From NCBI RefSeq assembly GCF_000802425.1, contig NZ_JRUD01000016.1, positions 62,001 to 126,000 of the forward strand: 64,000 bases of DNA, read 5' to 3'. Shown piece by piece: positions 26,982 through 35,086 of this stretch (position 1 is its first letter; every line of letters starts with the position of its first letter). A model generated the notes under the pieces. The model was given only the letters and a program-made list of their open reading frames with translations, made no database searches and was not told where the DNA came from. Position numbers and translations under genes: made by a program. The DNA comes from Pseudomonas flexibilis (GTDB taxonomy: Bacteria > Pseudomonadota > Gammaproteobacteria > Pseudomonadales > Pseudomonadaceae).

Positions 26982-28628
26982 ATGAGCGACAACCTGATCG
27001 AAATCCGCGACCTGGCCGTCGAGTTCGTCACCGGCGACCAGGCGCAGCGCGTGGTGGAAGGCGTCAGCTTCGACATCCGCAAGGGCGAGACCCTGGCGCT
27101 GGTGGGCGAAAGCGGCTCGGGCAAGTCCGTCACTGCGCATTCCATCCTGCGCCTGCTGCCCTACCCGCTGGCCCGCCATCCGGCCGGCAGCGTTCATTAC
27201 CAGGGCCAGGACCTGCTGCAGGCGAACGAGAAGACCCTGCGCGGCATCCGCGGCAACCGCATCGCCATGGTCTTCCAGGAACCGATGACCTCGCTCAACC
27301 CCCTGCATACGGTGGAAAAGCAGATCAACGAAGTCCTGGGCCTGCACAAGGGGCTGAGCGGCAGCGCCGCCACCGCGCGCACCCTTGAACTGCTGGATCT
27401 GGTGGGCATTCCCGAGCCGGCCAAGCGCCTCAAGGCCTATCCCCATGAGCTGTCCGGCGGCCAGCGCCAGCGCGTGATGATTGCCATGGCCCTGGCCAAC
27501 GAGCCAGAGCTGCTGATCGCCGACGAACCCACGACCGCGCTGGATGTCACCGTTCAGCTCAAGATCCTCGAACTTCTCCAGGACTTGCAGGCCCGTTTGG
27601 GCATGTCACTGCTGATCATCAGCCACGACCTCAACCTGGTGCGCAGAATCGCCCACCGCGTATGTGTCATGCAGCGCGGACGCATCGTCGAACAGGCGTC
27701 GTGTGAGGAATTGTTCCGCGCTCCGCAGCATCCCTATAGCCAGGAACTGCTCGGCGCAGAACCCAGCGGCGAGCCGGCGGACAACCCCGTCGGCCAGCCG
27801 ATTCTGCAAGTGAACGACCTGCGTGTGTGGTTCCCCATCAGGAAGGGGCTGCTGCGGCGCACGGTCGATCATGTGAAGGCCGTGGACGGCATCGACTTCT
27901 CCCTGCTGCAAGGGCAAACCCTGGGCATCGTGGGGGAAAGCGGTTCCGGCAAGTCCACGCTGGGAATGGCCATCCTGCGCCTGATCAGCAGTCAGGGCGG
28001 CATCCGTTTCCAGGACCAGGCCCTGGAAGGCCTCAGCCAGCAGCAGGTGCGGCCCTTGCGCCGCCAGATGCAGGTGGTCTTCCAGGACCCTTACGGCAGT
28101 CTCAGCCCGCGCATGTCGGTGGGCGAGATCGTCGGCGAGGGGCTGCGCATTCACCGTCTCGGCAGCGCCGAGGAGCAGGAACAGGCCATCATCGACGCGC
28201 TCACGGAGGTAGGTCTGGACCCGGATGCCCGGCACCGCTATCCCCACGAGTTTTCCGGCGGGCAACGGCAGCGTATAGCCATTGCCCGGGCACTGGTGTT
28301 GAAGCCGGCGCTGATCCTGCTGGACGAGCCCACCTCGGCGCTCGACCGCACGGTACAGCGCCAGGTCGTCGAGCTGCTGCGCAACTTGCAGGCCCGGCAC
28401 AACCTGACTTACCTGTTCATCAGCCATGATCTGGCGGTGGTCAGGGCCCTCTCTCATCACCTGCTGGTGATGAAACAGGGACAGGTCGTCGAGCAAGGCG
28501 AGGCGCGGCAGGTATTCGCCGACCCACAACACCCTTATACCCGGCAGTTGCTGGAAGCGGCCTTCATGGCCCCGGCAACGCCAACCAACCAAGCAAGAGG
28601 AATAGAACATGGGTTTTCTCGCCGGTAA
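26982..28628 (+). CDS. yejF: Peptide ABC transporter ATPase YejF (two ATPase domains fused)
   Basis: Start ATG 26982, [10 protein letters not shown]; an upstream in-frame start at 26958 lies inside yejE. The 548-residue protein contains two complete ABC modules. First module: Walker A GESGSGKS about residue 43, signature [15 protein letters not shown] and Walker [13 protein letters not shown]. Second module: Walker A GESGSGKS near residue 323, signature [15 protein letters not shown] and Walker [13 protein letters not shown]. Each is followed by the oligopeptide-transporter C-terminal segment ([16 protein letters not shown]). It powers YejBE. It overlaps the following fabI by 20 bp, an unusual coupling of a transporter ATPase to fatty-acid synthesis that appears to be conserved in pseudomonads. 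Confidence 0.94.
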   Translation: MSDNLIEIRDLAVEFVTGDQAQRVVEGVSFDIRKGETLALVGESGSGKSVTAHSILRLLPYPLARHPAGSVHYQGQDLLQANEKTLRGIRGNRIAMVFQEPMTSLNPLHTVEKQINEVLGLHKGLSGSAATARTLELLDLVGIPEPAKRLKAYPHELSGGQRQRVMIAMALANEPELLIADEPTTALDVTVQLKILELLQDLQARLGMSLLIISHDLNLVRRIAHRVCVMQRGRIVEQASCEELFRAPQHPYSQELLGAEPSGEPADNPVGQPILQVNDLRVWFPIRKGLLRRTVDHVKAVDGIDFSLLQGQTLGIVGESGSGKSTLGMAILRLISSQGGIRFQDQALEGLSQQQVRPLRRQMQVVFQDPYGSLSPRMSVGEIVGEGLRIHRLGSAEEQEQAIIDALTEVGLDPDARHRYPHEFSGGQRQRIAIARALVLKPALILLDEPTSALDRTVQRQVVELLRNLQARHNLTYLFISHDLAVVRALSHHLLVMKQGQVVEQGEARQVFADPQHPYTRQLLEAAFMAPATPTNQARGIEHGFSRR

Positions 28629-29403
28629 GCGCGTACTGATCGTCGGTGTCGCCAGCAAGCTGTCGATTGCCTCGGGCATCGCCGAAGCCATGTACCGCGA
28701 AGGTGCAGAACTGGCTTTCACCTACCAGAACGACAAGCTCAAGGGCCGCGTGGAAGACTTCGCCGCCGGCTGGGGCTCCAGCGCCGACCTGTGCTTCCCC
28801 TGCGACGTCGCCAAGGACGAGGACATCGCCAAGGTCTTCGAAGAGCTGGCCAAGAAGTGGGACGGCCTGGACTGCATCGTCCACTCCGTCGGCTTCGCCC
28901 CCGGTGACCAGTTGGACGGCGACTTCACCGAAGTCACCACCCGCGAAGGCTTCAAGATCGCCCACGACATCAGCGCCTACAGCTTCGTCGCCCTGGCCAA
29001 GGCTGGCCGCCCGATGATGAAGGGCCGCAACGGCAGCCTGCTGACCCTCACCTACCTGGGCGCCGAGCGCACCATGCCCAACTACAACGTGATGGGCATG
29101 GCCAAGGCCAGCCTGGAAGCCGGCGTGCGCTACCTGGCCGGCAGCCTCGGCCCGGAAGGCACCCGCGTGAACGCCGTGTCCGCCGGCCCGATCCGTACCC
29201 TGGCCGCGTCCGGCATCAAGAGCTTCCGCAAGATGCTCGCCGCCAACGAGAAGCAGACCCCCCTGCGTCGCAACGTGACCATCGAGGAAGTCGGCAATGC
29301 CGCCGCCTTCCTGTGCTCGGACCTGGCGTCCGGCATCAGCGGCGAAATCATGTATGTCGACGGCGGTTTCAACACCACCGCCATGGGTGCCATCGAGGAC
29401 TGA
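28609..29403 (+). CDS. fabI: Enoyl-ACP reductase (NADH)
   Basis: A 264-residue FabI. The cofactor loop [16 protein letters not shown] is the FabI form of the SDR glycine motif; the catalytic residues Tyr149 (LTYLGA), Tyr159 and Lys166 ([10 protein letters not shown]) have the Y-X6-K spacing of enoyl-ACP reductases. [14 protein letters not shown] and [11 protein letters not shown] are also family hallmarks. The enzyme reduces enoyl-ACP in the last step of each fatty-acid elongation cycle and is the target of triclosan. The ATG is inside the end of yejF. A strong terminator follows 20 bp after the stop. No second enoyl-ACP reductase (FabV) is in the window. Confidence 0.97.
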   Translation: MGFLAGKRVLIVGVASKLSIASGIAEAMYREGAELAFTYQNDKLKGRVEDFAAGWGSSADLCFPCDVAKDEDIAKVFEELAKKWDGLDCIVHSVGFAPGDQLDGDFTEVTTREGFKIAHDISAYSFVALAKAGRPMMKGRNGSLLTLTYLGAERTMPNYNVMGMAKASLEAGVRYLAGSLGPEGTRVNAVSAGPIRTLAASGIKSFRKMLAANEKQTPLRRNVTIEEVGNAAAFLCSDLASGISGEIMYVDGGFNTTAMGAIED

Positions 29404-29422
29404 TCCGGTCCGCGATACCCCC

Positions 29423-29450
29423 AAAGCCCGGGCCAATGCCCGGGCTTTTT
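29423..29450 (+). terminator. Rho-independent terminator of the yej-fabI operon
   Basis: A perfect 10-bp stem AAAGCCCGGG / CCCGGGCTTT with a six-base loop runs into T5. Confidence 0.93.
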
Positions 29451-29514
29451 CATTTCCGCGGGCGCGCCTGTTTCATCCCGAGACCAAACGTCGTAGCATG
29501 CTGGCCTTCGATTG

Positions 29515-29530
29515 ATACCCCAAGGGGTAT
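29515..29530. promoter_or_regulatory. ATACCCC-AA-GGGGTAT palindrome, possible CsoR-family operator
   Basis: Perfect 7-bp arms ATACCCC and GGGGTAT are separated by AA, with a TTGAT on both sides. It lies 80 bp before the osmC-like gene. Operators of the CsoR/CstR/FrmR repressor family have the same ATACCCC...GGGGTAT form, and CstR-type regulators respond to sulfur species. The identity of any regulator is inference; no such gene is in the window. Confidence 0.5.
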
Positions 29531-29566
29531 TGATGCGCATCAAGGACGAAGCGCCAAACCACCCCT

Positions 29567-29592
29567 AGCCTTCCCAGGCTTTTTTATCTTTT
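29567..29592 (+). terminator. Terminator-like hairpin in the osmC leader
   Basis: A 5-bp stem AGCCT / AGGCT with loop TCCC is followed by TTTTTATCTTTT, only 18 bp before the osmC-like start. It starts within the stop codon region of an 11-codon open frame (ATG 29532 to TAG), so an attenuation arrangement is possible. It could also be a weak end for a transcript reading from the left. Confidence 0.5.
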
Positions 29593-29609
29593 CATGAGGT
29601 AGTTCGCGC

Positions 29610-30047
29610 ATGGCGCTCAAGACCATCAAAGCCAGCGGCCACATGCAGGCCGGCATGACCATCGACATCCAGTGTGGCAGCCACCACGTCATCATGGACC
29701 AGCCCAAGACCGCCGGCGGAGCAGACCTGGGCGCCAGCCCGCTGGAGGTGATGATCGCCACCGTGGCCGGCTGCTTCGGCAGTATCGGGCGCATCGTCGC
29801 CCATCAGCAGAAGCTCGCCATCAACGCCATGACATTCGAGGTGGAGGCCGACTACGACCCCAGCGGCCTGCTCGGCCGCGAGACCGACGCCCGGGTGGGC
29901 TTCCAGGAGATCCGCCTGAAGGTCGACATCGACGCGCCGGAACTGGATCAGGCGCGCAAGCAGGCCTTTCTGGAAGAAGTGGAACGCCGCTGCCCGGTGA
30001 TGGAAACCCTGCTGAATGGCACCAAGGTAAGCACGGCGCTGGCGTGA
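29610..30047 (+). CDS. OsmC/YhfA-family protein
   Basis: A 145-residue OsmC-fold protein. The two redox-type cysteines are visible in TVAGCFGSIGR near residue 52 and EERRCPVMETLL-like ERRCPVMETL near 131, the positions of the peroxidatic and resolving cysteines in OsmC/Ohr proteins. The N-terminus MALKTIKASGHMQAGMTIDI and QPKTAGGADLGASPLEVMIA fit the YhfA-like branch rather than Ohr. The function of that branch is unclear: thiol peroxidase or sulfur-handling roles are possible. A palindrome and a terminator-like hairpin precede it; a perfect bidirectional terminator and two dispersed repeat units follow it. The neighbouring gene htpG converges on it. Confidence 0.85.
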   Translation: MALKTIKASGHMQAGMTIDIQCGSHHVIMDQPKTAGGADLGASPLEVMIATVAGCFGSIGRIVAHQQKLAINAMTFEVEADYDPSGLLGRETDARVGFQEIRLKVDIDAPELDQARKQAFLEEVERRCPVMETLLNGTKVSTALA

Positions 30048-30052
30048 TGCAC

Positions 30053-30134
30053 GTGGGGGTGGACAATGTTTTTGTCCACCATGCCACGGTGCCATGGCCC
30101 AACGGCGGCCGGAAGTGCGCCGACCACCCTACGG
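30053..30134. repeat. Dispersed TGGACAA repeat, unit A
   Basis: About 82 bp beginning GTGGGGGTGGACAATG. Arms GGTGGACAA (30058-30066) and TTGTCCACC (30072-30080) pair around a five-base loop; the rest (CATGGCCCAACGGCGGCCGG, then GCGCCGACCACCCTACGG) is nearly the same as unit B. It begins five bases after the osmC-like stop codon. Confidence 0.75.
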
Positions 30135-30161
30135 TTGCTAAGGTGTCGCGGGCCGGGCAAA

Positions 30162-30243
30162 CGTAGGGTGGACAACGTTTTCCTTGTCCACCATGGCCAT
30201 GGCGCCGTGGCCCAACAGCGGCCGGACATGCGCCGACCGCCCT
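30162..30243. repeat. Dispersed TGGACAA repeat, unit B
   Basis: About 82 bp beginning CGTAGGGTGGACAACG. Arms GGTGGACAA (30167-30175) and TTGTCCACC (30184-30192) pair around an eight-base loop; the following GTGGCCCAACAGCGGCCGGA and GCGCCGACCGCCC match unit A. The first edge (CGTAGGGTGG) is the reverse complement of the last edge of unit A (CCACCCTACG), so each unit is itself a loose long palindrome. A third, partial copy is at 3554-3585. Confidence 0.75.
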
Positions 30244-30259
30244 AAAACTGCGGCGTAAA

Positions 30260-30289
30260 CACAAAGGGCCACCGAAGTGGCCCTTTGTG
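30260..30289. terminator. Bidirectional terminator between osmC and htpG
   Basis: A perfect 13-bp stem CACAAAGGGCCAC / GTGGCCCTTTGTG with a CGAA tetraloop stands between converging genes; the T-rich arms are usable in both directions. Confidence 0.9.
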
Positions 30290-30304
30290 ATTTCAGCGCA
30301 ACGC

Positions 30305-32209
30305 TCAGGCGCTCAGTTCCAGCAGCAGCTTGTTCAGGCGCTGCACGTAGCCGGCCGGGTCCTTCAGGCTGTCGCCGGCGGCGAGGGCGGCCTGGTCGAA
30401 CAGGATGTGGCTGAGGTCGGCGAAGCGGTCTTCGTCGGCCTCGGCGTCCAGCTTCTCGATCAGCGGGTGCTGCGGATTGATCTCGAAGATCGGCTTGCTC
30501 TCCGGCACCTTCTGGCCGCTGGCCTCGAGGATCTGGCGCATCTGCAGACCCAGGTCCTGCTCGCCGATGGCGAGAATCGCCGGCGATTCCGTCAGACGGT
30601 GCGACACGCGCACCTCGGCGACCTCCGCCTCCAACACCTTCTTCAAGCGCTCGACCAGCTGTTCCTTGGTCTTGGCGACTTCTTCCTGGGCCTTCTTGTC
30701 CTCCTCGGTGTCCAGCTTGCCGAGGTCCAGGTCACCGCGCGCCACGTCGACGAACTGCTTGCCGTCGAACTCGGTCAGGTAGCTCATCAGCCACTCGTCG
30801 ATGCGATCGGTGAGCAGCAGCACTTCCACGCCCTTCTTGCGGAACACTTCCAGGTGCGGGCTGTTCTTGACCTGGCCGTAGCTCTCGCCGGTGAGGAAAT
30901 AGAGCTTGTCCTGACCTTCCTTCAGGCGACCCAGGTAGTCGGCAAGCGACACGGACTGTTCGCCGCTGGCGTCGTGGGTGGAGCTGAAACGCAGCAGGCC
31001 GGCGATCTTCTCCTTGTTGGCGAAGTCCTCGGCGGGGCCTTCCTTGAGCACCTGGCCAAACTGTTTCCAGAAGGTCTTGTAGTCCTCGGGCTTGTCCTTG
31101 GCGAGCTTTTCCAGCATGTCCAGGGCGCGCTTGGTCAGCGCCGACTTCATGGAGTCGATGACCGGGCCCGACTGCAGGATTTCGCGGGAAACGTTCAGGG
31201 ACAGGTCATTGGAATCCACCACGCCCTTGATGAAGCGCAGGTACAGCGGCAGGAACTGGTCGGCCTGATCCATGATGAACACGCGCTGCACATAGAGTTT
31301 CAGGCCCTTGGGTGCTTCGCGGTGGTACAGGTCGAACGGCGCGCGGCCCGGCACGTAGAGCAGCGAGGTGTATTCCAGCTTGCCCTCGACCTTGTTGTGG
31401 CTCCAGGCCAGCGGGTCTTCGAAGTCGTGACCGACGTGCTTGTAGAACTCGGTGTATTCCTCGTCCTTGATCTCGCTGCGCGGCCGGGTCCACAGGGCGC
31501 TGGCGCGGTTGACGGTCTCCCACTCGGGTTCCGCCGGCTTGTCCTTCTCTTCCCCGTAATGCTCCTTCGGCAGTTCGATGGGCAGCGCCACGTGGTCGGA
31601 GTATTTCTTGATGATGTTGCGCAGGCGCCAGCCGTCGGCGAACTCTTCCTCACCGCTCTTCAGGTGCAACACGATGCGCGTGCCGCGCTCGGCCTTCTCC
31701 ACGGTGGCCACTTCGAACTCGCCCTCGCCCTTCGACGACCAGTGCACGCCCTCGGCGGCCGGCAGGCCGGCGCGGCGGCTGAACACGTCCACCTTGTCGG
31801 CGACGATGAATGCGGAATAGAAGCCCACGCCGAACTGGCCGATCAGGCGGGAATCCTTCTTCTGGTCGCCGGTGAGATTCTTGAGGAATTCGGCGGTGCC
31901 GGACTTGGCGATGGTACCCAGGTGGGTAATGGCATCCTCACGGCTCAGGCCGATGCCGTTGTCTTCGACGGTGAGGGTCTTGGCGTCCTTGTCGAAGCTG
32001 ACACGGATCTTCAGCTCGGCGCCGCCTTCGAGCAGCTCCGGCTTGGCCAGCGCCTCGAAACGCAGCTTGTCGGCGGCGTCGGAAGCGTTGGAGATCAGCT
32101 CGCGCAGGAAGATTTCCTTGTTGGAGTACAGGGAATGGATCATCAGGTGCAGCAGCTGCTTCACCTCGGTCTGGAAGCCCAGGGTTTCTTTTTGAGTTTC
32201 CACACTCAT
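30305..32209 (-). CDS. htpG: Chaperone HtpG (Hsp90 family)
   Basis: A 634-residue Hsp90 protein beginning [20 protein letters not shown] at ATG 32209 (an ATG three codons earlier is less typical). The N-terminal ATPase domain has [31 protein letters not shown] and [11 protein letters not shown]; the middle domain carries the catalytic arginine region NVSREILQ near residue 340; the C-terminal dimerisation domain starts after about 500. No charged linker of the eukaryotic type is present. HtpG helps fold or remodel client proteins together with DnaK. It is followed by a bidirectional terminator. In the present gene order it faces osmC rather than the ppiD gene that borders fabI in P. aeruginosa. 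Confidence 0.97.
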   Translation of the reverse strand: MSVETQKETLGFQTEVKQLLHLMIHSLYSNKEIFLRELISNASDAADKLRFEALAKPELLEGGAELKIRVSFDKDAKTLTVEDNGIGLSREDAITHLGTIAKSGTAEFLKNLTGDQKKDSRLIGQFGVGFYSAFIVADKVDVFSRRAGLPAAEGVHWSSKGEGEFEVATVEKAERGTRIVLHLKSGEEEFADGWRLRNIIKKYSDHVALPIELPKEHYGEEKDKPAEPEWETVNRASALWTRPRSEIKDEEYTEFYKHVGHDFEDPLAWSHNKVEGKLEYTSLLYVPGRAPFDLYHREAPKGLKLYVQRVFIMDQADQFLPLYLRFIKGVVDSNDLSLNVSREILQSGPVIDSMKSALTKRALDMLEKLAKDKPEDYKTFWKQFGQVLKEGPAEDFANKEKIAGLLRFSSTHDASGEQSVSLADYLGRLKEGQDKLYFLTGESYGQVKNSPHLEVFRKKGVEVLLLTDRIDEWLMSYLTEFDGKQFVDVARGDLDLGKLDTEEDKKAQEEVAKTKEQLVERLKKVLEAEVAEVRVSHRLTESPAILAIGEQDLGLQMRQILEASGQKVPESKPIFEINPQHPLIEKLDAEADEDRFADLSHILFDQAALAAGDSLKDPAGYVQRLNKLLLELSA

Positions 32210-32282
32210 CGTCTTCAACTCTCCAGGTGTTGGGTACGGGCCGCTTGCGCGACGGGGTGTCCCAGCAGATGGGGGACGAGGC

Positions 32283-33266
32283 TCATGATTTCAAGGGCTT
32301 GGCGGCATCAGCCTCCTGATCGGACGCGCCGCGCGGCGGATAACGGTCGCCCGGCACGCCCCAGCCCATCTGTTCGTCCTTGAGCAGTAGCAAGGGCACG
32401 ATCAGCGCCCGGTTGCCGATGCGCGCCTGGACACGCAGTTCCAGCGGCCGGCTGTTCCAGTCGATGTCCGGCAATTGCACCGCCTCAACGCGGTGCTGCG
32501 GAAAGCGGCGCTGCAGGTAGTCTTCGATGACGACCTGCAGGGTCTGCACCGAGTCGAAACGGGTATCCACCCGGCCTTCGCGGTAGCGCAACCGGTCGGT
32601 GAAGACTTCGATGGGGCCGGACACCCAGGTCCTGTGCGCACTCGGCAAGCCCAGGTGGAGGTTGCCCACCAGCCGGTTGGGCGCCTGGCGTTGCAACTGC
32701 AGATGCATGCTGTAGCCGCGCTCCAGGCGCAACGCCTCGGGTAACGGATTGCCGCCCAACTGGCGCACCAGCTCGATGGTCGGGACGTCATCGTCCTGCG
32801 GCAGGATGTCCAGCGTCAGTTGCGAACCGGAAAACTCGCCCAGGTGGATCACCAACTCGCGCCAGTCGAAGCTTGCCGAACCCTGACTCAGTCGCAACCG
32901 GCCATCGATGAACTCGCCTTCCACCGGCGCGAAAGGTTCGCCCCACAGGCGACCGCGCAGGCGGATGTCCGGCTGCCAGGGATTGCGCACGGGCTCCAGC
33001 CATTCCAGGTTCAGCAGGGCGCGCAAGCGATTGGGGTCCTGCTCCGCCAGTCCGAGCAGGCCGAAACCCAACGGCATGGCGGCAAGCAGCGCGCACAGCA
33101 GGGGCGCGCGCGCCTCCTTGCCATAGCGGAACAGGTACAGCAGGGTCAACGGCGGCAGCAGGCACAGCAATCCCCAGCCGGCCCCCCGCGCAAACGCGCG
33201 CAAGGCCAGCCAGAAGAAACTGCCAAGCAGCAGGAAGAAGCCGCCGAGAATCAGCAAGGCATCCAT
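32283..33266 (-). CDS. Unrecognised protein with two or three N-terminal membrane helices
   Basis: A 327-residue protein starting at ATG 33266 behind AGGAACATTCA; a start at 33293 is less supported. Residues about 4-55 and 62-82 are hydrophobic ([52 protein letters not shown]), followed by a 240-residue beta-rich soluble domain with segments [39 protein letters not shown] and [21 protein letters not shown] do not recognise a family. From memory a protein of this kind lies upstream of htpG in P. aeruginosa. Its location in the membrane with a large outward or inward domain is all that can be said. Confidence 0.75.
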   Translation of the reverse strand: MDALLILGGFFLLLGSFFWLALRAFARGAGWGLLCLLPPLTLLYLFRYGKEARAPLLCALLAAMPLGFGLLGLAEQDPNRLRALLNLEWLEPVRNPWQPDIRLRGRLWGEPFAPVEGEFIDGRLRLSQGSASFDWRELVIHLGEFSGSQLTLDILPQDDDVPTIELVRQLGGNPLPEALRLERGYSMHLQLQRQAPNRLVGNLHLGLPSAHRTWVSGPIEVFTDRLRYREGRVDTRFDSVQTLQVVIEDYLQRRFPQHRVEAVQLPDIDWNSRPLELRVQARIGNRALIVPLLLLKDEQMGWGVPGDRYPPRGASDQEADAAKPLKS

Positions 33267-33311
33267 TGAATGTTCCTCGTCCGGCCAGAGCACCGGGCGC
33301 GGAACGGTCGA

Positions 33312-33758
33312 TCAGGATTCGTCGACCTTGAAGTGCGCTCGGGCGGTGGCGATGGGTTCGGTTTGCGTGGTTTGCCAGGCGGTGATGGCCACGTTGGCCA
33401 CTCGACGGCCCTGTCGCCACACCTGGCATTGAGCGAAGGTGTCACGATAGTGACCGGCCCTGAGGTAATCCACCGAGAAGTCGATGGTTTTCGGCAAATG
33501 CGCGCTGCCCATGAACATCAGCAGGTGCAGCAATGCGGCATGTTCCATGAATCCGGCGATCACCCCGCCGTGCAGCGCCGGCAGTACCGGGTTACCGATG
33601 TTGTCGGCCTGGGCCGGCAGGCGGAACACCATGTCATCCCCCAGACGCAGGCATTCGATGCCGATCAGCCGTGCATAGGGAACCAGATCGATCAGGGCGC
33701 TGTAGTCGTTGCGGGTATGCGCCTCGCTCAAGAGTGCGTTGAACGCCTGCCGGTTCAT
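33312..33758 (-). CDS. PaaI-type hotdog thioesterase A
   Basis: A 148-residue hotdog-fold thioesterase. The active-site loop reads GNPVLPALHGGVIAGFMEHAA, where the HGG pattern around residue 70 with the following glutamate (helix GFMEHAALL) is that of the PaaI group, and the strand DFSVDYLRAGH follows. Family members hydrolyse acyl-CoA thioesters. Its start overlaps the end of the second thioesterase (33755-33758, ATGA), so both are translated together. A tandem pair of non-identical subunits suggests hetero-oligomer or complementary substrates. The natural substrate is unknown. Confidence 0.87.
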   Translation of the reverse strand: MNRQAFNALLSEAHTRNDYSALIDLVPYARLIGIECLRLGDDMVFRLPAQADNIGNPVLPALHGGVIAGFMEHAALLHLLMFMGSAHLPKTIDFSVDYLRAGHYRDTFAQCQVWRQGRRVANVAITAWQTTQTEPIATARAHFKVDES

Positions 33759-34219
33759 GCCTTGCCCTCCGGGAAACCGCTCTTGATGTGCGCGCCGGAC
33801 CCCAGGCGCATGAAGGTGCCCACCGCGTGGGCGATCGGTTGCGCGGGATCATCCTGATAGGCCACGCCACGGGTGAAGATCACCGTCGGCGTCACCCGAT
33901 AGCATTCGGCAAAGCCATAGACGTCCTTGTGCGGATCGGCCGGGTGCATGTAGTCGATGCGCAGGTCCAGGGTCGGGCAGACCTCGAAATCGGGCAGGAA
34001 ACACACGGTGGAAATTCCGCAGGTGGTGTCCATCAGGGTGGTGATGGCGCCGCCATGGATACCGCCGGTTTCCGGATTGCCGACGATCTTCTCGCTGTAT
34101 GGCAGGCGTAGCGTCAGGCCCTTTTTGTCGGCCGCTTCCACCTGCATGCCCAGCACCTGGCAGTGCCGCAGGGCAGAAAGGAAGCGTTCGGCGCGCTGCA
34201 CGAGTGGATTCTTGTTCAT
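33755..34219 (-). CDS. PaaI-type hotdog thioesterase B
   Basis: A 154-residue hotdog thioesterase starting at ATG 34219 (a TTG at 34234 is also in frame). The loop GNPETGGIHGGAITTLMDTT carries the HGG-x8-D active-site arrangement, and LDLRIDYMHPADPHKDVYG is the next strand. It is the upstream partner of thioesterase A and shares an ATGA with it. Paralogous pairs of this type, one with Asp and one with Glu at the catalytic position, occur widely in pseudomonads and probably clear unwanted acyl-CoAs. DUF599 follows upstream on the same strand with 47 bp between. Confidence 0.87.
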   Translation of the reverse strand: MNKNPLVQRAERFLSALRHCQVLGMQVEAADKKGLTLRLPYSEKIVGNPETGGIHGGAITTLMDTTCGISTVCFLPDFEVCPTLDLRIDYMHPADPHKDVYGFAECYRVTPTVIFTRGVAYQDDPAQPIAHAVGTFMRLGSGAHIKSGFPEGKA

Positions 34220-34266
34220 GGTTATGGCTCGCAAGGTGCAGAACGGGCGGCATCAGGCCGCCCGGG

Positions 34267-35019
34267 TCAATGGAAATCGGGCTCGCGGGGCTCCTGTTGG
34301 GCTGAGGGGGCGGCAATCGGAGCGGGGGTATGGGTCAGCACCTTGAGTACCCGGGAGTGGAATTCGCGATGGTACAGAACCAGCACCACACCGGCGGTCA
34401 CGACCATGAACACCCACGGATGGATGAACCAGGACAGCGCCGCCAGGCCAAAATAGTACGCCCGCAGGCCTAGGTTGAACTGGTTGCCGGCGCTCGACAG
34501 CAGCTTGGCGGCGCGCTTGGCGAAGATGTTGCGCTCCTGATCGCTGACGTTGCGTTCGGCCAGCAGCGGCGCCGAGCCCAGCAGCACGGCGGCAAAGTTG
34601 TACTGGCGCATGCACCAGCTGAACGTGAAGAAGGCGTAGACGAACACCATGGCCAGCAACAACAGCTTGAGCTCGGACATGCCCCGGCCGACCGGTTCGA
34701 TGAAGGGCAGCTCGGCCAGCAGCGATACCGCACGGTCGGAAGCCCCCAGCGCAGTGACGATACCGGCCAGGATGATCAGCGTACTAGAGGCGAAGAACGA
34801 GGCATTGCGTTCCAGATTGCCGATCACGCTGGCATCGGCGATGCGGTTGTCGCGCTGCAGCATGCGCCGCATCCAGTCCTCGCGGTACAGGGCCATGACG
34901 CTGGCCAGGCACGGCGTGTCCCGGCCCTTCCAGATCGCGTAGCGCGTGTAGCCCAGCCAGCAGAAGACGAACCAGAGGGCTGCCACCAACTGGCGCAGAT
35001 AATCGTCGGTCAAGGTCAT
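34267..35019 (-). CDS. DUF599 family membrane protein
   Basis: A 250-residue membrane protein starting at ATG 35019 behind AAGGGAACGTGCCT. It shows the DUF599 pattern: an N-terminal helix WFVFCWLGYTRYAIWKGRDT, a MALYREDWMRRMLQRDNRI loop, NLERNASFFASSTLIILAGI and later FTFSWCMRQYNFAAVLLGSAP, with four or five helices in all. The C-terminus is cytoplasmic and proline-rich. The function of the family is unknown. The position upstream of the thioesterase pair suggests a possible common transcript but says little about its role. Confidence 0.88.
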   Translation of the reverse strand: MTLTDDYLRQLVAALWFVFCWLGYTRYAIWKGRDTPCLASVMALYREDWMRRMLQRDNRIADASVIGNLERNASFFASSTLIILAGIVTALGASDRAVSLLAELPFIEPVGRGMSELKLLLLAMVFVYAFFTFSWCMRQYNFAAVLLGSAPLLAERNVSDQERNIFAKRAAKLLSSAGNQFNLGLRAYYFGLAALSWFIHPWVFMVVTAGVVLVLYHREFHSRVLKVLTHTPAPIAAPSAQQEPREPDFH

Positions 35020-35086
35020 AGGCACGTTCCCTTCAGAGCCGGGCGATTATACCCGGCTTGTCCTCTCCGCTAATGCCTTTACGCCA

